Positions 42,821 through 50,289 of a DNA stretch of 58,146 nt are shown in pieces. This stretch comes from Actinomycetota bacterium (GTDB taxonomy: Bacteria > Actinomycetota > Rubrobacteria > Rubrobacterales > Rubrobacteraceae): assembly GCA_902810695.1 (NCBI GenBank), contig CADDYV010000017.1, positions 1 through 58,146 on the forward strand, read 5' to 3'. The notes beneath the pieces were generated by a model. That model did no database searches, had not been told where the DNA came from, and worked only from the letters and a program-made list of their open reading frames with translations. Made by a program: the position numbers and the translations under genes. The stretch's first letter is position 1; every line of letters begins with the position of its first letter.

Positions 42821-44098
42821 ATGGACGCACAAGGTAATGAAACCATCTTTACGCTCGAAGCCACGCCCTTGAAGTACGGCCCCGGCGCTTCCGAGGAGGT
42901 CGGTTGGGAGGTGAAACGGCTCGGGATGAGCCGGGTGATGCTCGTCTCCGATCCGGGAGTGGTCAGAGTTGGTATCACGGGGCGTATTCAGGAGTTGATC
43001 GAGGCCGAAGGCGTAGAGGTCGAGGTGTGGGAGCGCGCCAGGGTGGAGCCCACGGCGGACTCTTTCCAGGAGGCGGCGGACTTCGCGGTTGAGGGGAACT
43101 TCGACGGCTTCGTCGCGGTCGGCGGCGGAACGAGCATAGATACCGCGAAGGTCTCCGACCTCGTCGCCACGCACCCGGCCCCGATCATGGACTACGTCAA
43201 CCCGCCCGTCGGCGGCGGACGCAAGCCGCCCTCGCCGCTCAAGCCGCTTCTGGCTATACCGACGACCGCCGGGACGGGAGCTGAGGCGACGACGGTCGCG
43301 GTCCTCGACATCCCGGAGCAGAAGGTAAAAACGGGCATCTCGCACCAGTACCTGCGCCCGCACCGCGGGATCGTGGACCCGCTCTTGACGATGAGCCTGC
43401 CGCCGGAGGTAACCTCCTCCTGCGGGCTCGATGTGGTGTGCCACGCCGCCGAGTCGTACATCTCCAAGCCCTACAACGCCCGCCCGAAGCCCAAGAGCCC
43501 GGATGACCGTCCGCCCTACCAGGGCGCGAACCCGATAGCGGACATGTGGTCGTCCAAGGCGCTCGAATACGGGGGCAAATATCTGAGGCGCGCCGTCGAG
43601 AACGGCGATGACGTGGAGGCCAGAGGAGCCATGATGCTCGGGGCCTCGCTCGCCGGGGTGGGCTTCGGCTCCGCGGGCGTCCACATCCCGCACTCCTGCG
43701 CCTACCCGATAGCCGGCCTCAAGCACGAGTACCAGCCGCCGGGCTACAAGGTGGACCATCCGTTCGTGCCGCACGGCTGGTCGGTTATCGTGACGGCTCC
43801 CGCCGCCTTCCGGTTTACCTACGAGGCGGACCCGGAGCGCCACCGCTACGTGGCGGAGCTTCTCGCGGGCGAGCCCATCGAGAAAGCCGACGAGAACACG
43901 CTGCCGGAGGTCCTGATCCAGCTAATGAAAGACGTGGGCGCGCCCAGCGGGGTGCGGGAGTTCGGCTACAGCGAGGACGACATCCCCGCACTGGTCGAGG
44001 GTGCGATGAAGCAGCAGCGGCTTCTGGTTGGATCCCCACGGGAGGTTACCGAGGACGACCTGGCGAACATCATCCGCGACTCGATGGAGAACTGGTAG
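42821..44098 (+). CDS. Hydroxyacid-oxoacid transhydrogenase (iron alcohol dehydrogenase family)
   Basis: A 425-residue group III (iron) alcohol dehydrogenase closely resembling human ADHFE1/HOT. HOT transfers hydride from 4-hydroxybutyrate to 2-oxoglutarate through a bound nucleotide, giving succinic semialdehyde and D-2-hydroxyglutarate. Supporting blocks are VGGGTSIDTAK, IPTTAGTGAEAT, IVDPLLTMSLP, HSCAYPIAG and the C-terminal FGYSEDDIPALVEGAM. ATG 42821 stands just after AAAGGAGGAGT, which rules out the longer frame from 42782. A zinc alcohol dehydrogenase, an aldehyde dehydrogenase and, further on, a D-2-hydroxyglutarate-type oxidase are encoded nearby. Confidence 0.88.
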   Translation: MDAQGNETIFTLEATPLKYGPGASEEVGWEVKRLGMSRVMLVSDPGVVRVGITGRIQELIEAEGVEVEVWERARVEPTADSFQEAADFAVEGNFDGFVAVGGGTSIDTAKVSDLVATHPAPIMDYVNPPVGGGRKPPSPLKPLLAIPTTAGTGAEATTVAVLDIPEQKVKTGISHQYLRPHRGIVDPLLTMSLPPEVTSSCGLDVVCHAAESYISKPYNARPKPKSPDDRPPYQGANPIADMWSSKALEYGGKYLRRAVENGDDVEARGAMMLGASLAGVGFGSAGVHIPHSCAYPIAGLKHEYQPPGYKVDHPFVPHGWSVIVTAPAAFRFTYEADPERHRYVAELLAGEPIEKADENTLPEVLIQLMKDVGAPSGVREFGYSEDDIPALVEGAMKQQRLLVGSPREVTEDDLANIIRDSMENW

Positions 44099-44103
44099 AA
44101 AGC

Positions 44104-44189
44104 AATCAGGCATCAGCTATCAGGAAAGAACCGAAACTGGCTGATAGCTGAATGCTGACGGCTGACAGCTAAGAAGCTGAATGCTGATG
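44104..44189. repeat. Degenerate 'CTGATAGCTGA' repeat region
   Basis: Multiple copies and inversions of a 10-12 base unit (ATCAGCTATCAG, CTGATAGCTGAATGCTGA, GCTGAATGCTGATGG) fill the gap between the convergent HOT and lactonase genes. The first two form an inverted repeat; the last two are direct repeats. This looks like a known style of intergenic repeat, without a coding role. Confidence 0.8.
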
Positions 44190-44212
44190 GATATCGTCGT
44201 TAAGCGGCCCGT

Positions 44213-45028
44213 TTACTCGTAGTATTCGGGGGCTTTCTTGAGGGCTTTGTACTTCTCCATGTCGTGACCGTAGCCCATCGTCGCGTCGTACTTACGGGAC
44301 ATCTGCTTGATCTGGTACATAGACTCGAAGTACGCCACCGTATCGTAGACGATGCCCGAGAGCACCCAGTCCTGGATGTTGCGCTCCAGGTATACCGCGT
44401 CCGAGGTGAAGATGAACGTCCCCGAGTGCTCGGTGTGGGCGACCATCCCGATGAGCCCCGGCGTGTGCCCCGGCCAGTGGTAGAGGTGCAGGTCGGGAGC
44501 GAGCTCCAGGTGAGGTCCGATCATGAGCTCGTAGTTGAGGTTAGGCATGTCGAACTCGCCCTTGACGTAGGCTCCCGCGAAGTCTTCCGGCCCCGTGTGG
44601 GTAACCTTCAGGGAATGACCCAGCTCCTTGTCGTGGACGATTATGCCCCGCTGGCCTGCCTTGGTGCCCCGGAAGAAGTCCAGGCAGCCGCAGTGATCGA
44701 GGTGGAGGTGCGATATTACGACGATGTCTATGTCGCTCATCTTGAGGTTGAGCGCCTCTAGCTGCTCCGGCAGGTACTGCCTCTCCTCCGCCACGTACGG
44801 GAACACGGGTCGCAGAGACTCCGGCCAGCGCTCGTCCCACTCCGGGTGACATGTGGCGTCGTAGAGGACGTAGCCCAGATCCGGGTGCTCTATCAGGACG
44901 GTGTAGGTCGGAACGCGCACCCACTGGTTCTCGGGATTCTTGTTGTCCACCGTGGCCGGGGTCGGGTTCAACACCAGCCACATCAGGTCCAGATCGAGAA
45001 ACCCGTTATCGAGTACGTATAGCTTCAC
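44213..45028 (-). CDS. N-acyl-homoserine-lactonase-like metallo-beta-lactamase hydrolase
   Basis: A 271-residue metallo-hydrolase of the AttM/AiiA-like group. The dinuclear zinc motif HLHLDH is at 107-112 (H107, H109, D111, H112), followed by HWPGHTPGLIG and FTSDAVYLERN with the bridging Asp. Family members open lactone rings of quorum signals or other gamma-lactones; the substrate here is not known. A much longer frame runs upstream, but GTG 45028 with AAGGAG six bases before it gives the family length. It is divergent from the zinc alcohol dehydrogenase gene. A role in gamma-butyrolactone and 4-hydroxybutyrate metabolism would fit the HOT neighbour. Confidence 0.85.
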   Translation of the reverse strand: MKLYVLDNGFLDLDLMWLVLNPTPATVDNKNPENQWVRVPTYTVLIEHPDLGYVLYDATCHPEWDERWPESLRPVFPYVAEERQYLPEQLEALNLKMSDIDIVVISHLHLDHCGCLDFFRGTKAGQRGIIVHDKELGHSLKVTHTGPEDFAGAYVKGEFDMPNLNYELMIGPHLELAPDLHLYHWPGHTPGLIGMVAHTEHSGTFIFTSDAVYLERNIQDWVLSGIVYDTVAYFESMYQIKQMSRKYDATMGYGHDMEKYKALKKAPEYYE

Positions 45029-45163
45029 TACTCTCTCCTTCCCGTCATCGCCTTCCCCGGCGCTTGCATCCGCATTATATAGATCAGGATATTTGCCTAG
45101 CAAGCTTGTACTTATATACTTCCCTTTACGGGGAAGAAGATAACAGGGAAGGAGGAATCCACA

Positions 45164-46255
45164 GTGAAAGGAAGGGTTGCGGCGCTGGTGGGGCCGGCGG
45201 AGGTTACCATCAAGGAGTTCGAGGTCCCGGAGCCGGAGCCGGGTGCGGTACTCGCGAAGGTCCGGCGGGCGAACACCTGCGGCTCGGAGGTGCACATCTA
45301 TCACTTCCACCATCCGCTTATCCGGCAGTGTGTGCTCGGCCACGAGTTCGTCGGGGAGATCGCGGCTCTGGGCGAGGGTGTCGAAACCGACTACGCGGGG
45401 AACCCGGTCGGGGTCGGGGATCGCATCATCGCCCCCTACTACCTGACGTGCCGCAAGTGTCCGGCGTGTCTGCGGGGCGACTTCAACCTTTGCCAGAGGG
45501 CGTACGCGTTCTGGTCGCAGCCGCCGGAGGTCGAACCGCACTTCCACGGGGCTTTCGCCACGCACTACTACGTGCACCCCGACCAGTATTTCTACAAGGT
45601 GCCCGATAGCATCCCCGACGAGGTGGTCGCCGGGGCGAACTGCGGGCTCTCGCAGGTACTGTTCGGGCTGCACCAGATCGGGCTCTCGATGGGCGACAGT
45701 CTGGTGGTGCAGGGCGCGGGAGGACTCGGCCTGTACGCCTCGGCGGTCGGAAAGTACATGGGAGCCAGGGTCATAGTGATCGAGGGTATCCCCGAGCGGC
45801 TAGATCTCGCCAAACGCTTTGGAGCCGAAGAAGTCGTGGACATGAAAGAGCATACGACGCCCGAGGAGCGGGTGGAGCAGATACAGTCGCTCACCGGCGG
45901 CTACGGCGCGGACGTGGTGCTTGAGGTTACGGGGGTGCCTGCGGCGTTCGTCGAGGCCCTGCAGATCGCGCGTCCCGGCGGCAGGGTCGTCGAGATCGGA
46001 AACGTGAGCGTCGGCAAAGAGCACGAGACCTCGCTCGCTCCTGGCCTGATCACGCGCAAGATGCTGCGCGTGCAGGGCTTCGTGCGCTACCATCCGTGGT
46101 ACCTGCATCGGGCCTTGCGCTTTCTGGAACTGAAACACCGGGATCACCCCTTCAACGAGCTAACCGACCGGGAGTACCCGCTGGAGGAGGCTGGCGAGGC
46201 CATCGAGCGGGAGGAAGCCAAGCAGGTGGCGCGCCCCGCAGTCGTCCCGGCCTAG
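45164..46255 (+). CDS. Zinc-dependent alcohol dehydrogenase (MDR)
   Basis: A 363-residue medium-chain dehydrogenase. Zinc ligands are in ANTCGSEVH and LGHEFVGE; the structural zinc cysteines are in CRKCPACLRGDFNLC (about 103-117). The nucleotide loop is GAGGLGLYAS, near 190. The substrate is unknown. The GTG has GGAGG eight bases upstream. It is followed after 13 bases by an aldehyde dehydrogenase gene, so an alcohol-to-acid oxidation route is likely. It is divergent from the lactonase-like gene, and the three could form a lactone-hydroxyacid-aldehyde-acid pathway. Confidence 0.92.
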   Translation: MKGRVAALVGPAEVTIKEFEVPEPEPGAVLAKVRRANTCGSEVHIYHFHHPLIRQCVLGHEFVGEIAALGEGVETDYAGNPVGVGDRIIAPYYLTCRKCPACLRGDFNLCQRAYAFWSQPPEVEPHFHGAFATHYYVHPDQYFYKVPDSIPDEVVAGANCGLSQVLFGLHQIGLSMGDSLVVQGAGGLGLYASAVGKYMGARVIVIEGIPERLDLAKRFGAEEVVDMKEHTTPEERVEQIQSLTGGYGADVVLEVTGVPAAFVEALQIARPGGRVVEIGNVSVGKEHETSLAPGLITRKMLRVQGFVRYHPWYLHRALRFLELKHRDHPFNELTDREYPLEEAGEAIEREEAKQVARPAVVPA

Positions 46256-46268
46256 GAAGGAGAAGCGA

Positions 46269-47720
46269 ATGAGTGCGACAACCCTTGAGGAGTTCCCGGC
46301 CATCATCGGCGGGGAGCGGGTGAACGGGAGCAGGACGTTTGAGGACATAGATCCCTCCACAGGACAGCCGTGCGCCACGGTCGCCCGGTGCGGGCAGGCG
46401 GAGATTGATCAGGCGGTAGCAGCCGCGCGGGGGACCTTCCAGAACACGTGGCGTCGTACCACTCCCGCCGAGCGCGCGAGGATTCTCCACAAAATTTCGG
46501 ATTTGTTGCGCCGGGATCACGAGGAGCTTGCCCGCCTGGAGAGCATGGACACCGGTAAGCCCTTGAAGCAGGCGCGCGCTGACGCCACGGTGGCCGCGCG
46601 ATACTTCGAGTTCTACGCGAACACCATCGAATCCTTCTACGGAGATACGATACCCGCGCTCTCTGGTACCTTCGTCTACACCCTGCGCGAGCCCTACGGC
46701 GTCACGGCGCACATCATCCCGTGGAACTACCCGATCCAGATCGGCTGCCGCTCGGTAGCCCCGGCGCTCGCCACCGGCAACTGCTGTGTGATGAAGCCCG
46801 CCGAGGAGGCGCCTATTACCACCATCCGGCTCGCCGAGCTGGCGCTAGAGGCGGGCCTGCCCCCCGGAGCCCTCAACGTCGTGCCCGGTTACGGCGAGGA
46901 GGCGGGCGCCCCGCTCGCCGCGCATTCGGGGATAAACCACATCGCTTTCACGGGATCGGTGGAAGTAGGGCAACTCGTGAGCAAGGCCGCCGCCGAGAAC
47001 GTCATCCCGGTTACGCTGGAGCTTGGCGGAAAATCCCCGAACATCGTCTTCGCCGATGCGGACGTGGCGAAGGCCGCCCCGATCATCGTCAACTCCATAA
47101 TCCAGAACGCGGGCCAGACGTGCTCGGCGGGATCCAGGCTGCTCGTGCAGCGCGAGGTCCACGACGAGGTGGTCGAAGCCGTGGCCGAGCGGTTCCGGCA
47201 GATCACAATCGGCCCCGGTCTCGACGACCCGGACCTCGGCCCGATCATCTCCAGAGACCAGTTGGAGCGGGTTGGCGGCTACGTCCGGCAGGGCAAGGAG
47301 GAGGCGCGGCTGGTAGTTGGCGGCAACGCGCCCCAGGACGAGCGGCTGCGGGGCGGCTTCTTCTTCGAGCCGACGCTCTTCGATGATGTCTCCTCCGGTG
47401 CAACGATCGCACAAGAGGAAATTTTCGGCCCCGTGCTGGTAACTTCGACCTTCGAGGACATAGAAGAGGCCTCTGCTTTAGCCAACGGCACGGACTACGG
47501 TCTGATCGCCGCCGTCTGGACGCGCGACGTCGGCAAGGCTCACCAGCTCGCCCACGAACTGCAGGTTGGCCAGGTATACATCAACACCTATGGCGCGGGC
47601 GGCGGTGTAGAGCTTCCTTTCGGGGGATTCAAGCGATCCGGGCACGGCCGTGAGAAAGGCTACGAAGCCCTCTACGAGTACAGCCAGGTGAAAACCGTCG
47701 CGCTCAAGTACGGCCCGTAG
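46269..47720 (+). CDS. NAD(P)-dependent aldehyde dehydrogenase
   Basis: A 483-residue aldehyde dehydrogenase of the betaine-aldehyde/succinic-semialdehyde type. The catalytic base Glu is in LELGGKSPNIVF (about 257-268) and the nucleophile Cys in NAGQTCSAGSR (about 285-295). Other blocks are IPWNYPIQIGCRSVAPALATGNC and the C-terminal PFGGFKRSGHGREKGYEALYEY. ATG with AAGGAG upstream. It likely oxidises the aldehyde made by the zinc alcohol dehydrogenase encoded 13 bases upstream, or succinic semialdehyde from HOT. The aldehyde cannot be named from the sequence. Confidence 0.94.
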   Translation: MSATTLEEFPAIIGGERVNGSRTFEDIDPSTGQPCATVARCGQAEIDQAVAAARGTFQNTWRRTTPAERARILHKISDLLRRDHEELARLESMDTGKPLKQARADATVAARYFEFYANTIESFYGDTIPALSGTFVYTLREPYGVTAHIIPWNYPIQIGCRSVAPALATGNCCVMKPAEEAPITTIRLAELALEAGLPPGALNVVPGYGEEAGAPLAAHSGINHIAFTGSVEVGQLVSKAAAENVIPVTLELGGKSPNIVFADADVAKAAPIIVNSIIQNAGQTCSAGSRLLVQREVHDEVVEAVAERFRQITIGPGLDDPDLGPIISRDQLERVGGYVRQGKEEARLVVGGNAPQDERLRGGFFFEPTLFDDVSSGATIAQEEIFGPVLVTSTFEDIEEASALANGTDYGLIAAVWTRDVGKAHQLAHELQVGQVYINTYGAGGGVELPFGGFKRSGHGREKGYEALYEYSQVKTVALKYGP

Positions 47721-47754
47721 AATCCAAAGCTTCATAACTGCTGCGGCACAGGTT

Positions 47755-47812
47755 CAAAAAAAGCGCCCGAGCACTGCGATAGGACGCGGGCGAGATGGGA
47801 GGGCTCGGGCGC
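47755..47812 (-). terminator. Terminator of the sigma/anti-sigma operon
   Basis: A 10-bp stem (GCGCCCGAGC and GCTCGGGCGC) with a 30-base loop is followed on the minus strand by TTTTTTT just after the RskA stop. Confidence 0.7.
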
Positions 47813-47814
47813 GG

Positions 47815-48507
47815 TTAGCGGCGCTCGCCCCGGAGGACGATCTTGCCGCCGGATGAATATTTCTCGTTTTTCGGTTTCAGGGCGATCAGGACGGTGCGGT
47901 AATCCCTGGATTCGGCAGGCGCGTTGAGCCACACGTCGGTCTCGCCCGGGGTGGTCTCGAATGTCCCGGCGCTCAGGCGATCCTTGCCGGAGACGAGCCA
48001 CATCTCGTAGTAGCTCTCTTTGGAGCGCGAATTGCTGAGGTTGTTCAGCTTCAACTCTACGCGCTGATTGCCCGAATGAGAGGAGTAGAATTTTGCCACA
48101 CCCCAGTAGCCTCGCTCGTTCAGCACGGAAGAGTAATGCGGCGTGGGGGTCAACTTCACCACGGCTACCGGAGTATTGGTCGCCTGTTGGGCAAGGATCG
48201 CCCAGAGTACCGCTCCCGCGGCGACGAGGGCAACGGCCACGGCGGAGAGCGCGAACCACCTTCTCGATCTCCTGACCGGCGGCGATTCCGAGTGTATCCG
48301 GTTGAGAATCTCTTTCTTGAGGTGCGGGGGCGGCTCCAGAGGTTGAGGAGTAACGTCCAGGGCCCTCTTGACTTCTCTGAGCTTTCGGAACTCCTCCTGG
48401 CAGGCGGGGCAGAACTTGAGGTGGCGGCGGATTTCGGCGGACTCCGGGGGTTCCAACCCGCCTACCACGAACGCTCCCAGATCGTTACGAATCTCTGCGC
48501 AGTCCAC
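47815..48507 (-). CDS. rskA: Anti-sigma-K factor, RskA family with zinc-finger
   Basis: A 230-residue membrane anti-sigma factor. The cytosolic N-terminus carries the anti-sigma zinc motif H-x3-C-x2-C (HLKFCPAC, near 30-38), a single transmembrane helix follows near 95-118 (WFALSAVAVALVAAGAVLWA), and the C-terminal extracytoplasmic domain is the RskA-type beta domain (YEMWLVSGKDRLSAGTF). It sequesters the sigma factor encoded two bases upstream until a signal triggers its proteolysis. GTG 48507 fits the family length; GGGAGG is ten bases upstream. Confidence 0.9.
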   Translation of the reverse strand: MDCAEIRNDLGAFVVGGLEPPESAEIRRHLKFCPACQEEFRKLREVKRALDVTPQPLEPPPHLKKEILNRIHSESPPVRRSRRWFALSAVAVALVAAGAVLWAILAQQATNTPVAVVKLTPTPHYSSVLNERGYWGVAKFYSSHSGNQRVELKLNNLSNSRSKESYYEMWLVSGKDRLSAGTFETTPGETDVWLNAPAESRDYRTVLIALKPKNEKYSSGGKIVLRGERR

Positions 48508-48509
48508 AG

Positions 48510-49109
48510 TTACAGGACCTCCCTCGAAGCGCCGGTGACCCCGAGTTCCTGGCGCAGGCGTTTCAGAGCTCTCAGGGTGCGACTTTTTACCGTACCCAGG
48601 GGCATCCCCGTCTCTCGGGCTATCTCTCGTTGCGAGAGACCCCGGAAGTAGGAGAGCTCTATAACCTCTCGGTAGGGCTCGTCCAGGTTCTCCAGGGCCC
48701 TCGATACCCGCCAGGCCAGCCACGAGTTGTCCACGATCTCCTGGGGACCAGATGTCATATCCCGGATGCTTGCGACGTTATCCTCTTCGTAGAGAACCGA
48801 GAGTGCACTTATGCCCCGTCGGCGGTGGATGTCAACGGCTACGCTGCGGGTGATCCTGTAGAGCCAGGTCGAGAAGCCGCCCCGCGAGGGATCGAAGGAA
48901 CGAGAGGAGCGCCACACCTTCAAAAAGACCTCCTGCACCAGCTCCTCGGCCAGCGAGCGGTCCCCCAGAAGCTTCAGGCCGGAGCCGTAGACCGTGCGAC
49001 CGTAGCGGTCATAGAGGGTCGAGAGGGCCGCGTCGGGTTCTTTTCCAGATGCAATGCGGATCATGAGCTGTTCGTCTGTTGGTGTGTTACTCGCGGATGT
49101 TCGGGGCAT
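48510..49109 (-). CDS. sigK: ECF RNA polymerase sigma factor, SigK-type
   Basis: A 199-residue sigma-70-family factor. Region 2 (YDRYGRTVYGSGLKLLGDRSLAEELVQEVFLKVW, about 33-66) and region 4 (LDEPYREVIELSYFRGLSQ then REIARETGMPLGTVKSR, about 142-178) are both complete, with no region 3. The adjacent RskA-type anti-sigma gene follows after two bases, as in mycobacterial SigK-RskA. Upstream on the same strand lie DoxX and cupredoxin genes, so the operon may encode its own regulon of redox or copper proteins. A candidate ECF promoter (GGAAT-N18-CGTAT) lies before the first gene. Confidence 0.93.
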   Translation of the reverse strand: MPRTSASNTPTDEQLMIRIASGKEPDAALSTLYDRYGRTVYGSGLKLLGDRSLAEELVQEVFLKVWRSSRSFDPSRGGFSTWLYRITRSVAVDIHRRRGISALSVLYEEDNVASIRDMTSGPQEIVDNSWLAWRVSRALENLDEPYREVIELSYFRGLSQREIARETGMPLGTVKSRTLRALKRLRQELGVTGASREVL

Positions 49110-49130
49110 GGGAGAAATCCTGGCATATTC

Positions 49131-49667
49131 CTATCTGTGTACCGGATGATCTTGCACCATGCTCTCACTCCTCTTTCCGCGAACCTTGCGGTTGAGGAGA
49201 AGAACTGCGAGCCCCGGCCTCCTCCTGGCGAGCAGACGGTCCAGCGAAGGCTCCTTGGCTCCCGGAGAGAGCAGGATGATGAGCGACACGAGCGCCACCA
49301 CCAGGTTTATGCTGAAAAACTGCGGCGGACCCAGGCCCGTGCCGAGCCCGAACTCTCCCTGGGAGAGGATGAGCACCGCGCTGAAACCTATGCTCCAGAG
49401 TGCTGCGAGATTGGTGAGCAACCCCAGGAGGAGCAATGCCCCGAAGACCAATTCTCCCGCACGGGTGAGGTTGGCGAAAAGCTCCGCGTGGGGAACCACC
49501 GCGCTCTTCATGAAAGACTGGAACCAGGGAGGAGCCTGGCTTACGTAGCCGCCGGCGCGGACTGCGGAGGCGAATTGTTGCGGGAAGTTATGATTCAGGA
49601 GCTTCTCGACAGCCCCGTTGAGCCAGGTAACTCCGATAAGCATCCGCACCCACGTCATGCCTTTCAA
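49131..49667 (-). CDS. DoxX-family membrane protein
   Basis: A 178-residue protein with about four transmembrane helices (near 8-25, 60-85, 95-115, 120-145) of the DoxX/DoxD-like family, whose members are linked to thiol, oxygen or quinone redox. The last 30 residues are basic and probably cytosolic. TTG 49667 follows AGGAGG by seven bases; the longer frame from 49727 would overlap the upstream cupredoxin gene. In the Mycobacterium tuberculosis SodA/SseA/DoxX complex, DoxX helps cope with oxidative stress, which would fit the neighbouring sigma and cupredoxin genes. Confidence 0.85.
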   Translation of the reverse strand: MKGMTWVRMLIGVTWLNGAVEKLLNHNFPQQFASAVRAGGYVSQAPPWFQSFMKSAVVPHAELFANLTRAGELVFGALLLLGLLTNLAALWSIGFSAVLILSQGEFGLGTGLGPPQFFSINLVVALVSLIILLSPGAKEPSLDRLLARRRPGLAVLLLNRKVRGKRSESMVQDHPVHR

Positions 49668-49707
49668 CAGGCTACCTCCTCGACCACGATATGTTGGGTG
49701 CCTGCGC

Positions 49708-50133
49708 TCATTTAACCACCACTTCACCCTTCATGCCCAGTTGCTTGTGTCCGTCTACCGGGCAGTAGATCTCATAGGTCCCCGGTTTCGTGAAGGTTAC
49801 TCTGAGTACGCTGCTCTGGCCGGGGTTCAGGATGCTCTTGAGTTTGGCCTCGTGCTCTTCGCCTTTAACGCCTTTGCCTTCGACCTCAAGAGAGTGCTGG
49901 ACTTTACCTTTGTCTTCGGCCTTGAAGGCGTATGTACCTGGTTTGCTAAGGACGATCTTCGAGGGATCGAGTTTGTACTCCGTCTCCTTGACCATGATGG
50001 TCTTGATCGCCGCGCCTCCCGACCCAGCCGCTGTCTTGCTCGACTGGTTGGATGAGCCGGATGTAGCATTGCCCGAGCTTCCGGCTCCGCCGCACCCGGC
50101 AAGGATCAGAGCTATTGCGACTGCGATGATCAT
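49708..50133 (-). CDS. Cupredoxin-domain lipoprotein
   Basis: A 141-residue exported copper protein. The N-terminus is a lipoprotein signal ending in LAGC (C14), then a Ser/Gly linker to about 40. The cupredoxin domain carries the full type 1 copper set: H80, C124 (YCPVDGH), H129 and M134. It is thus a blue-copper electron carrier tethered to the outer face of the membrane. It heads the DoxX-SigK-RskA operon, so it may be controlled by its own sigma factor. The ATG at 50133 is the only start giving a complete signal peptide. Confidence 0.92.
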   Translation of the reverse strand: MIIAVAIALILAGCGGAGSSGNATSGSSNQSSKTAAGSGGAAIKTIMVKETEYKLDPSKIVLSKPGTYAFKAEDKGKVQHSLEVEGKGVKGEEHEAKLKSILNPGQSSVLRVTFTKPGTYEIYCPVDGHKQLGMKGEVVVK

Positions 50134-50182
50134 ACCCTTCAGCGCGTTTTCTCCTGTTTGCTGGTTTTAGATTTTGAGTGTT

Positions 50183-50223
50183 ATACGAGGTTTTTGGAGA
50201 CCTGGATTCCGGTTTATCCAGGT
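50183..50223. promoter_or_regulatory. Candidate ECF promoter and inverted repeat upstream of the cupredoxin gene
   Basis: On the minus strand GGAAT (50206-50210) and CGTAT (50183-50187) are separated by 18 bases, like an ECF -35/-10 pair. A perfect inverted repeat ACCTGGAT-N8-ATCCAGGT spans 50200-50223 and overlaps the -35. It lies between divergent genes and may be an operator for either. Confidence 0.4.
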
Positions 50224-50289
50224 TCTCGTGAAAAATTTGCGACAAGATCGCTCCAGGTTTCAGAAAGCGTCTCGTATTACACTTGGGCC

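Noticed and set aside
44213-45673. A 486-codon version of the lactonase-like protein
   Set aside because: The first 215 codons run antisense to the zinc alcohol dehydrogenase gene and have no family match. GTG 45028 with AAGGAG gives the expected length.
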